Of a stretch of DNA of 36,236 bases, positions 16,086 to 23,431 are shown piece after piece; within the stretch, counting starts at the first letter, position 1; each line of letters begins with the position of its first letter. This DNA is from Lysobacterales bacterium (GTDB lineage Bacteria; Pseudomonadota; Gammaproteobacteria; Xanthomonadales; SZUA-36): NCBI GenBank assembly GCA_028289465.1, contig JANQPM010000071.1, forward strand, positions 1-36,236, in the 5' to 3' direction. The position numbers and the translations under genes were made by a program. The notes under the pieces were generated by a model. The model ran no database searches and was not told the DNA's origin. It saw only the letters and a program-made list of their open reading frames with translations.

Positions 16086-16884
16086 ACTTTATGCGCTGAC
16101 GCTGGGCGTGCTATTGCTGCAACCGGTCGCGGCCGATGTCAAAGTCACTTTTCTCGGCAACGAGGGCGTACTGCTGGAAGCGGACTCCGGCAAAATCATG
16201 ATCGACGGCTTCATTCAAGAGTCTTACGCCATCTACGACGGTCTGACCGAGTCGGCAGGCCGGCAACTGGCCGCGGCCAGCGGACCGTTCTCCAACATTA
16301 CCATCGCGCTGGCCAGCCACCGGCATTTTGATCATTTCCAGCCGGACCCGGCCTGCCGCTTCATGCGCGCGAGCCCGTCCACGCTGATCGTCACCTCGCC
16401 CGAAGTGGTTGCACTGGCTAAAGACCGCTGTAGAGCGTTCGCGCCGTCACATCGAAACCTGCAACAGGTCATACCGGCACTGGGCGTGCCACATCAGGTG
16501 AAGCGCAACGGTCTGACGGTAGAGATTTTTCCACTGAGCCACGGCAGCGGTAAATATGCCGCGATCCAGAATTACGGACATCTGGTGACGCTGGGCGGTA
16601 TGACGGTGATCCATATCGGCGACGCGGCGATGGACAGCAAGGACTTTATTCTTGCCAACCTGCAAAACCGGCAGATTGACATTGCGCTGATTCCGTACTG
16701 GTTTTTGGTACAAAGCAGCGGCCGCCTTTTGGTGGAGCAGTATCTGAATGCGACGCATAAGATCGCGGTCCATATTCCGCCGAAAGAACAAGAACAGGTA
16801 CGCCAGATTCTGGCTAAGGAAATGCCGCAGGTGCTGATGTTCGACCAACGTATGGAAACGCGTACCTTTACCGCCGGCCAATAA
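16069..16884 (+). CDS. Exported MBL-fold metallo-hydrolase
   Basis: A 271-residue protein with signal peptide MNLKLKLYALTLGVLLLQPVAA, then a metallo-beta-lactamase fold: HRHFDH (His84, His86, Asp88, His89), LSHGSG and HIGDAAMD supply the zinc sites. The fold resembles UlaG-type hydrolases; the substrate is unknown. Location is the periplasm. The gene overlaps the Kdo kinase end by 17 bases, so the two are co-transcribed. ATG 16057 with GGAG just before it is an alternative start four codons upstream. Confidence 0.82.
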   Translation: MNLKLKLYALTLGVLLLQPVAADVKVTFLGNEGVLLEADSGKIMIDGFIQESYAIYDGLTESAGRQLAAASGPFSNITIALASHRHFDHFQPDPACRFMRASPSTLIVTSPEVVALAKDRCRAFAPSHRNLQQVIPALGVPHQVKRNGLTVEIFPLSHGSGKYAAIQNYGHLVTLGGMTVIHIGDAAMDSKDFILANLQNRQIDIALIPYWFLVQSSGRLLVEQYLNATHKIAVHIPPKEQEQVRQILAKEMPQVLMFDQRMETRTFTAGQ

Positions 16885-17128
16885 GGAGTCTTACGCCCGC
16901 TTCTTTCGTAGCGCAGGTGAAGTCAGACGGCGGTTTCGCTAAGCGAAGAAGCCTTCTGACGGAACCGTTAAGCGCGTGTAGGCGGAGCCAGACGTGCTTA
17001 ACGGCGCCTGCTGGCCGGCTTCTTTGCCGTTGGCAAAACCGCCGACCAAGTCACCTGCACTGCGGTTTCGCGATAGCGAAGAAGCCTTCTGGCGCAGCCG
17101 TTAAGCGCGTGTGGACGAAAACCGCAAC
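16882..17128 (+). repeat. Modular hairpin repeat, copy C (largest, cruciform-capable)
   Basis: It starts at the stop codon of the MBL gene (TAAGGAG). The first part (16888-16978) is the inverse of copy A. The second (about 16990-17107) is bounded by GCTTAACGGC and GCCGTTAAGC, an exact 10-bp inverted pair, and contains nested GGCTTCTT/AAGAAGCC arms with two hairpins (TTTGCC-gtt-GGCAAA and TTCGC-ga-TAGCGAA). No open reading frame is supported here; it makes up the first half of the 527-base gene-free stretch 16885-17411. Confidence 0.8.
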
Positions 17129-17141
17129 CACATGCCCCCAA

Positions 17142-17171
17142 AGTTATCCATTTCGGAGTTATCCATTTCGG
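17142..17171 (+). repeat. Perfect 15-bp tandem duplication
   Basis: AGTTATCCATTTCGG occurs twice in direct succession (17142-17156 and 17157-17171), between two parts of the repeat cluster. No function is seen. Confidence 0.75.
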
Positions 17172-17236
17172 ACTTCCCAGTCTGGCTTCATTCCTTCGGA
17201 AAACCGCCAGACTGTCCAGCCGGGGCTACAGCGTAC

Positions 17237-17411
17237 AACCAACGCGCGACCCCTCTGGTGCCGCTCGCCCCTCTGGTCTTGCTCGTATTGCTCGCTCACC
17301 CAACCGGGAGAGCAAGCCAAGGGAAGTATGGCGGTTTGCGCAACGCGCAAGAAGCCGTGCTTTCACGGCGCCCGCTCCGGCGGGTCACCTGCGGTTCCAG
17401 GGCCGGGCGCG
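17237..17411 (+). repeat. Modular hairpin repeat, copy D
   Basis: It has CTCTGGTGCCGCTCGCC with a degenerate second copy (CTCTGGTCTTGCTCG), then a hairpin GTTTGCGC-aac-GCGCAA before GAAGCC, a GCCGTG-cttt-CACGGC hairpin and GCGCCCGCTCCGGCGGG (from 17368) ending in CACCTGCGGTTCC. It adjoins the stop codon of the minus-strand gene at 17412. Confidence 0.75.
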
Positions 17412-18335
17412 CTAGCGACATAGATGGTCCAAGCGCAGTTCGGTGGTATCGCGCAACTGCAGATGCCGGTATTTGCGGATTAGCGCATCCTCGTTTTCAA
17501 TACCGTATAGCCGCGGGTTTTTCTCAAAATCGCCACAGAACGATTTCAGGCGCCGCTGCATATGCGGGTACAGCAGCCGGTCGTAGTGATTGATGTGCAA
17601 GCCTTCGTCCCAGTACGCGTTTATATGGTCGGCGAAATCGAACGGCCGCTGGATTCGGTAGCGGCCGTCCTGCCAGCGCAAAATCGCCTTTTTTTCGGCA
17701 ACGATGCCATCCTCGAACAGACTGCGGTAGAAGCGATGACCCTCATAGTTGGCTACCAGGTCCGCGTTGGAATAGGAACCGGTGGTTTTCTGGCCGAAAA
17801 TCGCACGTTCGGTAAACGCCGAGCGCTTTGCCGCATCGGCCTCGCTGCCCGATCGTAACCAGCGGAAATAGAACTTCTTGCCCTGCGACAGAAAATGGCC
17901 GATTTTATCGGAACCGATCAAATGGCCGTTGACCTTGATCGTCGCGCCGATGCCGAACAGCCGGGTCACCCGGGTTGCGGTAATCGGATGGCCGGAATAG
18001 ATGCTGGCATAGCGCGGCGTTGCCAGTTTATCGACCTCGTCGGATTTCATCGCCCAGCGTTCCAATTTGTCCACCCAGTGGATACCGCCGATTTTGCGGT
18101 AGACCTTGCGGACAAAGCGCTTGTCGTTGCGAGGCCCGCGCCAGTCATCGGCGATGCTTTGCAGCGCCAGATTGACTTCGCGATTCAGAACGGCGGTTGA
18201 GTCCCGCACCGGTTCGAGCCGGTTACTGATCTGGTCGGTCTCATAGGCCGATACCGGGACGCACAGCGCCAGCAGACAGGCTGCGAACCGGACGGCCGCA
18301 GAAATCCGGCCGTTGCGCGAGTCCGGCCCGGGCAT
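17412..18335 (-). CDS. Unknown exported protein with DKIGHFLSQG motif
   Basis: A 307-residue protein with a signal peptide (about residues 10-31, ending PVSA) and a hydrophilic mature part. It has a central SDKIGHFLSQGKKFYFR segment, then a conserved-looking GQKTTGSYSNADLVANYEGHRFYRSL and a C-terminal HLQLRDTTELRLDHLC. No enzyme signature is recognised; the His/Asp-rich elements could bind metal. ATG 18335 is chosen; an in-frame TTG at 18350 also exists. It starts 33 bases after the stop of the barrel-like gene on the same strand, so they are likely an operon. The function is unknown. Confidence 0.65.
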   Translation of the reverse strand: MPGPDSRNGRISAAVRFAACLLALCVPVSAYETDQISNRLEPVRDSTAVLNREVNLALQSIADDWRGPRNDKRFVRKVYRKIGGIHWVDKLERWAMKSDEVDKLATPRYASIYSGHPITATRVTRLFGIGATIKVNGHLIGSDKIGHFLSQGKKFYFRWLRSGSEADAAKRSAFTERAIFGQKTTGSYSNADLVANYEGHRFYRSLFEDGIVAEKKAILRWQDGRYRIQRPFDFADHINAYWDEGLHINHYDRLLYPHMQRRLKSFCGDFEKNPRLYGIENEDALIRKYRHLQLRDTTELRLDHLCR

Positions 18336-18367
18336 GAACACCGCTGTCAAAGAGAGTATTAGCCGGG

Positions 18368-19129
18368 CTAGAAGCGGTAGCCCAGGTTCAGCAGGGTATG
18401 GGTGCGGTCGCCGAAACCGACCTCAAAGCTGAGTTCGACATGGTCGCCCAGCATCGTATGCACGCCGACACCGTAATTCAGTTCGTCTTGTTCGGATAAG
18501 TCCACTGCAAACGGGACCATGCCGACAAATGGAATCTCAACCGCCCCGGAATGCTGTTCTTCGGTATCCAGATACAGGCCGCCGATCCAGTATTCCCAGC
18601 CATTGCGGCGCAAACCGATCCGTGGCTGTATGGTCAGCGATTCGACGTTGGACTCAAAGCCGCCGGAAATTTCGGTATCGGTGATCGTTGTCGTCACCGA
18701 CGCAAACCAGTGTTCGCCGCCGCCGGCCAATACGAATCCACCGCCATAGACCTCGCCGTCGTAGTCGACCAGAAACTGACTGGTAGGCAACGGCAGCCCG
18801 GTACGGGCCAGATCAACCGTGGTTTCCGCGTCAATTTTTCCGATGATGCCGAACACATTCAGAAACGGCAGCAACCAGACATCGCCCTTGATATCCAGAT
18901 GCTGCACTTTGTTATCGACGTCCAGCAGGCTGGTGTCATCCAGGTTGACGCCGGGAATCTGGAACTCCAGACGGTCGACGGCATATACCTGGTCCATGGT
19001 GAAAAAGTCCACGCTGACCCCCCAGGGTCTGGGCAGTTCGCGGTCGCCTGCCAGGTCTTTAAGCCAAGGCAGTTCGGCTTGTGCGGAGGTGCTGAGAAGT
19101 AGAGCAGAGATGACTAGAATTTTTCTCAC
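18368..19129 (-). CDS. Predicted outer-membrane beta-barrel protein of unknown role
   Basis: A 253-residue protein with signal peptide (RKILVISALLLSTSAQA) and alternating strands: GDVWLLPFLNVFGIIGKI, GEVYGGGFVLAGGGEHWFAS, IQPRIGLRRNGWEYWIGGLY, and a final HTLLNLGYRF ending in the terminal Phe typical of barrel proteins. The start is taken as GTG 19129, which puts the signal peptide first; the open frame extends to 19201. It probably forms an operon with the unknown exported protein 33 bases downstream. No substrate is suggested. Confidence 0.65.
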   Translation of the reverse strand: MRKILVISALLLSTSAQAELPWLKDLAGDRELPRPWGVSVDFFTMDQVYAVDRLEFQIPGVNLDDTSLLDVDNKVQHLDIKGDVWLLPFLNVFGIIGKIDAETTVDLARTGLPLPTSQFLVDYDGEVYGGGFVLAGGGEHWFASVTTTITDTEISGGFESNVESLTIQPRIGLRRNGWEYWIGGLYLDTEEQHSGAVEIPFVGMVPFAVDLSEQDELNYGVGVHTMLGDHVELSFEVGFGDRTHTLLNLGYRF

Positions 19130-19214
19130 TATAATGCCCCGTATTACTGAAAAATCTATAATTTTCAATTGTTTTCGGCGGGTTTCGCCATGCAATCTCA
19201 CGTTATCATACTCC

Positions 19215-19237
19215 GAATTTACACAACGGGTAAATTC
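19215..19237. promoter_or_regulatory. Inverted repeat GAATTTAC/GTAAATTC upstream of the barrel gene
   Basis: GAATTTAC (19215-19222) and GTAAATTC (19230-19237) are an exact 8-bp inverted pair with a 7-base spacer, about 90 bases upstream of the barrel-gene start on the minus strand and 28 bases after the stop of the previous gene. It looks like a dimeric repressor operator; it could also be a weak terminator hairpin. Confidence 0.45.
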
Positions 19238-19265
19238 ACCGGCGCGCCCGTACCGTGTAGCAGGC

Positions 19266-19709
19266 TTACAGCCAGCGCCTGACGCGTGCCTTGTAGTGCA
19301 AGTATTCCGCGCCGAAATAACGCTCCATCATGACCTCTTCGGGAATCACAAAAAGATCCCGGATCAGCCCGAAGAACAGCGGCAGCACCAGAAACGGCGT
19401 TGCGCTGCCGAGCAGGACCGCACTGCCGAGCAGGATGGCCAGCAGGCCGAGATACATCGGGTTGCGGCTGAACCGGTATGGCCCTGAGGTCACCAGGGTC
19501 GTGGAGGTCTCAAACGGCCTTACCGGTGTGCCGGCCCGGCTGAAGGTACCCGCACCCCACGCGGCCAGCCCGAATCCGACGACCAGAAACGGAATACCGG
19601 CGTACGCGCCGGGCTTGCTCCATAGCTGGCTGATCGGAAACAGCAGGTGCAGACCGATCTGCAGCAGCAGACAGATCGACAACCATACCGGCGGAAGGAT
19701 GCGCTTCAT
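19266..19709 (-). CDS. Isoprenylcysteine carboxyl methyltransferase-like membrane protein
   Basis: A 147-residue inner-membrane protein with about four hydrophobic helices and the ICMT/PEMT family signature GPYRFSRNPMYLG (mid-protein) and EE..M...FG.EY..Y..RVRRWL (C-terminus), the SAM-binding half. Bacterial homologues methylate lipids or are uncharacterised; the substrate here is unknown. ATG 19709 is preferred over an upstream GTG at 19715. It is on the same strand as, and follows, the DUF885 lipoprotein gene by 71 bases. Confidence 0.82.
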   Translation of the reverse strand: MKRILPPVWLSICLLLQIGLHLLFPISQLWSKPGAYAGIPFLVVGFGLAAWGAGTFSRAGTPVRPFETSTTLVTSGPYRFSRNPMYLGLLAILLGSAVLLGSATPFLVLPLFFGLIRDLFVIPEEVMMERYFGAEYLHYKARVRRWL

Positions 19710-19780
19710 CGACACGCGATGTTCACCCGCTGAATGGGCCGGCGGCTGCAGCGGCCATCGTGCGAAGCCAGTCGCAGCGC

Positions 19781-21664
19781 TTACTGGCTTGCGATCCAGT
19801 CACCGACACGCCGGCCTAATACGTCCATCGGCATGGAACCGCCGGTCAGAACCAGGCGGTGGAACGCGCGGATATCGAAGTCGTCGCCCAGCGCCTGTTC
19901 CGCGTCGTGCCGCAACTGGCTGATCACCCGCTGGCCGACTTTATACGCCAGCGCCTGCCCGGCGATCGCGATATAGCGCTCGACTTCGGCAACCACGTCG
20001 GATTCCGCCATGTCGGAATTTTCCATCATGAATGCGATGGCCTGTTCACGGGTCCAGCCTTTGGCATGCATGCCGGTGTCGACCACCAGCCGCATCGCAC
20101 GCAGCATTTCGTCGCTCAAGCGGCCGAAATACTGGTACGGATCCTCGAACATGCCCATTTCCCTGCCGATGGATTCCGCGTACAGCGCCCAGCCTTCGGC
20201 AAACGCGGTAAAACCACCGAAGCGCCGGAACATCGGCATATTTTCGATTTCCTGCTGAATGGAGATTTGAAAATGGTGGCCGGGTGAGGCCTCGTGCAGC
20301 GACAGGGTTTCCATGCCGTATTTCGGCTGCGCGCGCAGATTATGCGTGTTCACATAAAAGATACCCGGTCGCGAACCGTCCGGTGCGGCCCGCTGATAAG
20401 ACGCACCGGCCGATGACGCTGCACGGAACGCTTCGACCGCCCGGACTTCGTAGTCGGCCTTGGGCTCGATGTCGAACAGCTTCGGCAGGCGTTCGTTGAC
20501 TTTGTGTTGCAAGTCGCGGTAGCCCTGCAGCAGTGCTTCTTCATCGGTAAAGTACAGATCGTCGTTGGCTTTCAGCCACGCGAAGAATTCCAGCAGCGGG
20601 CCGTCAAAGCCGACCTGCCGCGCAACATCTTCCATTTCGCTTCGAATGCGCGCGACTTCCGACAGGCCGAATGCATGAATCTCATCGGCAGTAAGATCGG
20701 TCGTGGTCTGCGTCTTAATACGGAAGTTGTACCAGTCGGCACCGCCGGGCATCGCCCACATGCCGACGTCGTCGCGGGCCGCCGGCAGGTACTCGTCGCG
20801 AATGAAGTCATGCAGCTTGCGATAGGCCGGCACCAGCCGGTTTTCGATCATATCGCGGTAGGCTTTCGACAGTGCTTCGCGATCCTGTTCGCCGATGTCT
20901 TCAGGCAGGTTGGCAATCGGCTGCCAGAAAATGCTGTCTGTCGGGCTGTCGACCATATGAGCCGATAGCTGCGGCAGCACTTTTTCCATCAGCACCCGCG
21001 GCTGGACCACGCCCTGCTGTATGCCGTCACGCATATTCTCGATAGCCTGATCGAAGACCACCGGCACACCTTCGGTGCGCTTCAGCCAGTTATGATAATC
21101 CTCGACGTTAGCAAAGGGCTGGGCGCTTTGCCCGGAGCCCAGCGTCGCGATGAAACTGGCCAGGTTGAAAAATTGGTGGATAGGGACCAGGTGGTCCGGA
21201 AACTGCTCGCCTTCCAGGCCTTGTTTCAACTGGTAGCGCAGAATGTCATAGCTGATACGGTCCTGGCCGGCAAGGCTGTCGCGGTCGATGGCCGTTAGCC
21301 TGTCCAGCCACTTCACCGCGTAGTCGTGGGTTTTATCGCGATATTCCTGATTCAGGCTGTTCACCCAGCGGGAGTTGTATTGGCGCATGCCGAGAAAGGT
21401 GCCGCTGATCGGGTTCAGTTCCAGACCCTCCATGAAATAGCCCTGAAAGAGCTGGTTCAGCACCACCGATGCATCGGGAGCCGCTTTCGAACCGCTTTCA
21501 GAGGCTGCGGGAGCGGTGCCGGCCGACATATCGCTGCCCGTGTGGAATGCGTCTTTCAGTGTCGGTATGCCGCTCGGCGTTTCAGGAGTCAGTTCCGGTT
21601 CGGTAGTGGTCGCGCAGGCGACCAGCGACAGCGAAATCGCCAGGGTCAGTAATTTGGTTTTCAT
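19781..21664 (-). CDS. DUF885 family lipoprotein, probable zinc metallopeptidase
   Basis: A 627-residue exported protein. The N-terminus MKTKLLTLAISLSLVAC is a lipoprotein signal with lipobox LVAC (Cys17). A low-complexity linker leads to a helical DUF885 domain. The zinc-type motif HEASPGHH (about 455) and FAEGWALYAES (about 490) form a gluzincin-like HExxxH...E pair, as in carboxypeptidase-like DUF885 enzymes. Length is normal for the family. It likely sits on the periplasmic face of a membrane and trims peptides; the substrate is unknown. The next gene is divergent, with the SPFH gene starting at 21878. Confidence 0.87.
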   Translation of the reverse strand: MKTKLLTLAISLSLVACATTTEPELTPETPSGIPTLKDAFHTGSDMSAGTAPAASESGSKAAPDASVVLNQLFQGYFMEGLELNPISGTFLGMRQYNSRWVNSLNQEYRDKTHDYAVKWLDRLTAIDRDSLAGQDRISYDILRYQLKQGLEGEQFPDHLVPIHQFFNLASFIATLGSGQSAQPFANVEDYHNWLKRTEGVPVVFDQAIENMRDGIQQGVVQPRVLMEKVLPQLSAHMVDSPTDSIFWQPIANLPEDIGEQDREALSKAYRDMIENRLVPAYRKLHDFIRDEYLPAARDDVGMWAMPGGADWYNFRIKTQTTTDLTADEIHAFGLSEVARIRSEMEDVARQVGFDGPLLEFFAWLKANDDLYFTDEEALLQGYRDLQHKVNERLPKLFDIEPKADYEVRAVEAFRAASSAGASYQRAAPDGSRPGIFYVNTHNLRAQPKYGMETLSLHEASPGHHFQISIQQEIENMPMFRRFGGFTAFAEGWALYAESIGREMGMFEDPYQYFGRLSDEMLRAMRLVVDTGMHAKGWTREQAIAFMMENSDMAESDVVAEVERYIAIAGQALAYKVGQRVISQLRHDAEQALGDDFDIRAFHRLVLTGGSMPMDVLGRRVGDWIASQ

Positions 21665-21840
21665 CGTTTGGCCTCACACAAGCGGAATTCTGAGCAGGAG
21701 ACTAGCACAAAGTATTTCCATAACGGATGGGCCAAAAGTCCTTTTAGCCGGTGTGGAATGCAATCTGCCTCGCACGCCTATATGCCGATTCCACCGCAGT
21801 ATGACTTTTGGCAGATTACTATTGTGCACCGGTGGTATAA

Positions 21841-21862
21841 ATTGATATCATATTGATATCAC
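21841..21862 (+). promoter_or_regulatory. Tandem 11-bp direct repeat upstream of the SPFH gene
   Basis: ATTGATATCAT (21841-21851) and ATTGATATCAC (21852-21862), one helical turn apart, directly before the AGGAG ribosome site and ATG of the SPFH gene. The position could suit an operator or leader element; each unit also contains the palindrome TGATATCA. Confidence 0.4.
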
Positions 21863-21877
21863 CTAGGAGATCGTACG

Positions 21878-22747
21878 ATGATCAGAGAAATTGAACGCAA
21901 GGTGGGGTCGGGATACATCATGCTGCTGGTATTGCCGGTATTGCAGATTGCAACCGCATACGCATTAATCTGGGGTATCCGCCAGTCCAGTCCGGCCATC
22001 GTGATTTTGAGTTCGCTCGCAATCCTGGTGGTCCTGGTGCTATGGGCCGGGTTTTTTATGGTCCATCCGAACCAGGCCAAGGTATTGCAGTTGTTCGGCA
22101 AGTACACCGGGTCGGTCTACGAGACCGGGCTGCGCTGGGCCAATCCGTTTTATTCCAAGACCGCGGTTTCCGTTCGTGTGCGCAATTTCGAATCCAGCAC
22201 GCTGAAAGTAAACGACAGCTCCGGCAATCCGATTGAAATCGCCGCAGTGGTGGTCTGGCGTGTGGTTGATACCGCCGAGGCGGTTTTTGAAGTAGACGAC
22301 TACCAGTCCTTCGTCCATATTCAATCTGAAGCCGCGCTACGCAACCTGGCCAGTTCCTACCCGTATGAATCGCACAGCGATGAGCAGATAGCACTGCGCA
22401 GCAATCCGCAGGAAATCGCCGAACAGCTTAAGCGGGAGGTACAGGATCGTTTGGACAAGGCCGGCGTCGATGTGATCGAGGCGCGTATCAGCCACCTGGC
22501 CTACGCCCAGGAAATCGCATCGGCGATGCTGAAACGCCAGCAGGCCCAAGCCGTTGTAGCCGCCCGGCGGCAGATCGTCGACGGTGCGGTCGGCATGGTC
22601 CAGATGGCCCTGGAAGACCTGGAGAAGCACGGCGTTGTGGAACTCGACGAAGAACGCAAGGCCGCGATGGTCAGCAATCTTCTGGTGGTACTCTGCGGTG
22701 AGGAGAACGCCCGGCCGGTCGTCAACACCGGCAGCTTGTACAGCTAG
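21878..22747 (+). CDS. SPFH/Band-7 membrane protein
   Basis: A 289-residue protein with two N-terminal hydrophobic segments (about 12-30 and 43-65), followed by an SPFH domain ([41 protein letters not shown]) and a C-terminal helical oligomerisation stretch ([22 protein letters not shown]). It is a flotillin/prohibitin-like membrane organiser. ATG 21878 is preceded by AGGAG (21863-21867). It is followed within 50 bases by a small DNA-binding-type gene, a pairing seen in other bacteria. Confidence 0.9.
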   Translation: MIREIERKVGSGYIMLLVLPVLQIATAYALIWGIRQSSPAIVILSSLAILVVLVLWAGFFMVHPNQAKVLQLFGKYTGSVYETGLRWANPFYSKTAVSVRVRNFESSTLKVNDSSGNPIEIAAVVVWRVVDTAEAVFEVDDYQSFVHIQSEAALRNLASSYPYESHSDEQIALRSNPQEIAEQLKREVQDRLDKAGVDVIEARISHLAYAQEIASAMLKRQQAQAVVAARRQIVDGAVGMVQMALEDLEKHGVVELDEERKAAMVSNLLVVLCGEENARPVVNTGSLYS

Positions 22748-22754
22748 GAGGACA

Positions 22755-22820
22755 ATGGCGGCCCTCGGTCAATCGGGGGCCGTATTCTCATTATGGCAAA
22801 GAAAAAATCTTTTCCGCTGA
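22755..22820 (+). CDS. Possible 21-residue leader peptide overlapping the RHH gene
   Basis: ATG 22755 has a strong GGAGG 5-6 bases upstream and reads MAALGQSGAVFSLWQRKNLF before stopping inside the next gene, in another frame. Nothing in it is recognisable. It overlaps a 9-bp stem-loop and the RHH start, so it may serve translational coupling. It could equally be a chance frame. Confidence 0.3.
   Translation: MAALGQSGAVFSLWQRKNLFR
22759..22782 (+). promoter_or_regulatory. Stem-loop between SPFH and RHH genes
   Basis: CGGCCCTCG (22759-22767) pairs with CGGGGGCCG (22774-22782), nine pairs including one G-U, around a 6-base loop. It has no U-tract after it. It ends 10 bases before the RHH ATG and could mask or expose that start. 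Confidence 0.5.
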
Positions 22821-22951
22821 GAATCAATACCGAAATCCTGGATGCGGTGCAGCACTGGGCGCACGATGAGCTGCGCAGCGTCAATGCGCAGATCGAATAC
22901 GTGCTGCGTGAGGCATTGCGCAAATCCGGCCGTCTCAAAAAGAAAAAATAA
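22793..22951 (+). CDS. Small ribbon-helix-helix (Arc-type) protein
   Basis: A 52-residue basic protein, SFPLRINTEILDAVQHWA then RSVNAQIEYVLREALRKSG, fitting the Arc/MetJ-type ribbon-helix-helix fold: a beta strand (SFPLRI), helix A and helix B. It is likely a DNA-binding repressor or the antidote-like partner of its operon, although no toxin gene is seen nearby. Its ATG has no good ribosome site; an upstream stem-loop and leader frame may control its translation. It lies 45 bases after the SPFH gene on the same strand. Confidence 0.75.
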   Translation: MAKKKSFPLRINTEILDAVQHWAHDELRSVNAQIEYVLREALRKSGRLKKKK

Positions 22952-22980
22952 CCACCCCGTGTCGCCGGAAAAACCGCGCA

Positions 22981-23005
22981 TATAGGAGCGCCTCCAGACG
23001 CGAAA
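22981..23005 (+). repeat. Single REP-like palindromic element
   Basis: TATAGGAGCGCCTCCAGACG followed by CGAAA resembles the REP units at 23252 and 23319 (core TAGGAGCGCCT...GCGCGA). It lies just after the RHH gene. It is part of the 441-base gene-free stretch 22952-23392, where only repeats were seen. Confidence 0.65.
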
Positions 23006-23095
23006 TCCAGAATTGGCAAATAACTTATCGTGCCCGAAGACGCTACTACCGGTAGGGTTTTCAACCAACCTTTGTCGTTTTTGACCAAATAAGAT

Positions 23096-23245
23096 GTCTA
23101 GCGCCCGCTTCTTTGCCGTTGGCAAAACCGCCAGCCAAGCCACCTGCATCAAGTCGCCTGCATCAAGTCATCTGCACTGCGGTTTCGCGATAGCGAAGAA
23201 GCCTTCTGACAGAACCGTTAAGCGCGTGCAGGCGAAGCCAGTAAG
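23096..23245 (+). repeat. Modular hairpin repeat, copy E
   Basis: It shares GCGCCCGCTTCTTTGCCG, the TTTGCC-gtt-GGCAAA hairpin, the TTCGCGATAGCGAA hairpin, GAAGCCTTCTGAC and AACCGTTAAGCGCGTG with copies A and C. Its spacer carries a 14-bp tandem duplication (CCTGCATCAAGTCG at 23143-23156, near-copy 23157-23170). Confidence 0.75.
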
Positions 23246-23251
23246 CCTATG

Positions 23252-23341
23252 TGTAGGAGCGCCTTTAGGCGCGATCAGCGTTTATCGTTATCGGAAGCCT
23301 TCATCATGCGGCAGGTATTCGCGCCTAAAGGCGCTCTTACA
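23252..23341 (+). repeat. Paired REP-like elements in inverted orientation (BIME-like)
   Basis: Units at 23252-23274 and 23319-23341 are inverted copies differing at one of 23 bases; each is itself a palindrome around GCGCCTttAGGCGC. The 44-base spacer has nothing recognisable. This is the classic layout of bacterial interspersed mosaic elements mobilised by RAYT transposases; no such transposase is in the window. Confidence 0.75.
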
Positions 23342-23355
23342 GACATTGGGATTCT

Positions 23356-23431
23356 CAAAGGGAGGTTTGCGCAGCGCGCAAGAAGCCGTGCTTCACGGCG
23401 CCCGCTCCGGCGGGTCGCCTGCGGCTCCCAA
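23356..23431 (+). repeat. Modular hairpin repeat, copy F (overlaps the CPBP gene end)
   Basis: It contains GTTTGCGC-agc-GCGCAA, GCCGTG-ctt-CACGGC, and GCGCCCGCTCCGGCGGGTCG followed by CCTGCGGCTCC, nearly the same as copy D. The end of the CPBP reading frame, with its stop codon, is inside this repeat. Confidence 0.8.

Noticed and set aside
16990..17107. Integron attC-like site: GCTTAAC and GTTAAGC boxes bounding an imperfect palindrome
   Set aside because: The core-box patterns fit, but the unpaired spacer is too long, the copies lie next to housekeeping genes in both orientations, there is no integrase, and copies are mosaic. It is better explained as a hairpin repeat.
22793..22951. RHH protein as antitoxin of a toxin-antitoxin pair
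   Set aside because: No toxin-like reading frame adjoins it on either strand; the neighbour is an SPFH protein.
23252..23341. CRISPR-like repeat and spacer
   Set aside because: There are only two units, inverted to each other rather than direct, so they are REP-like.
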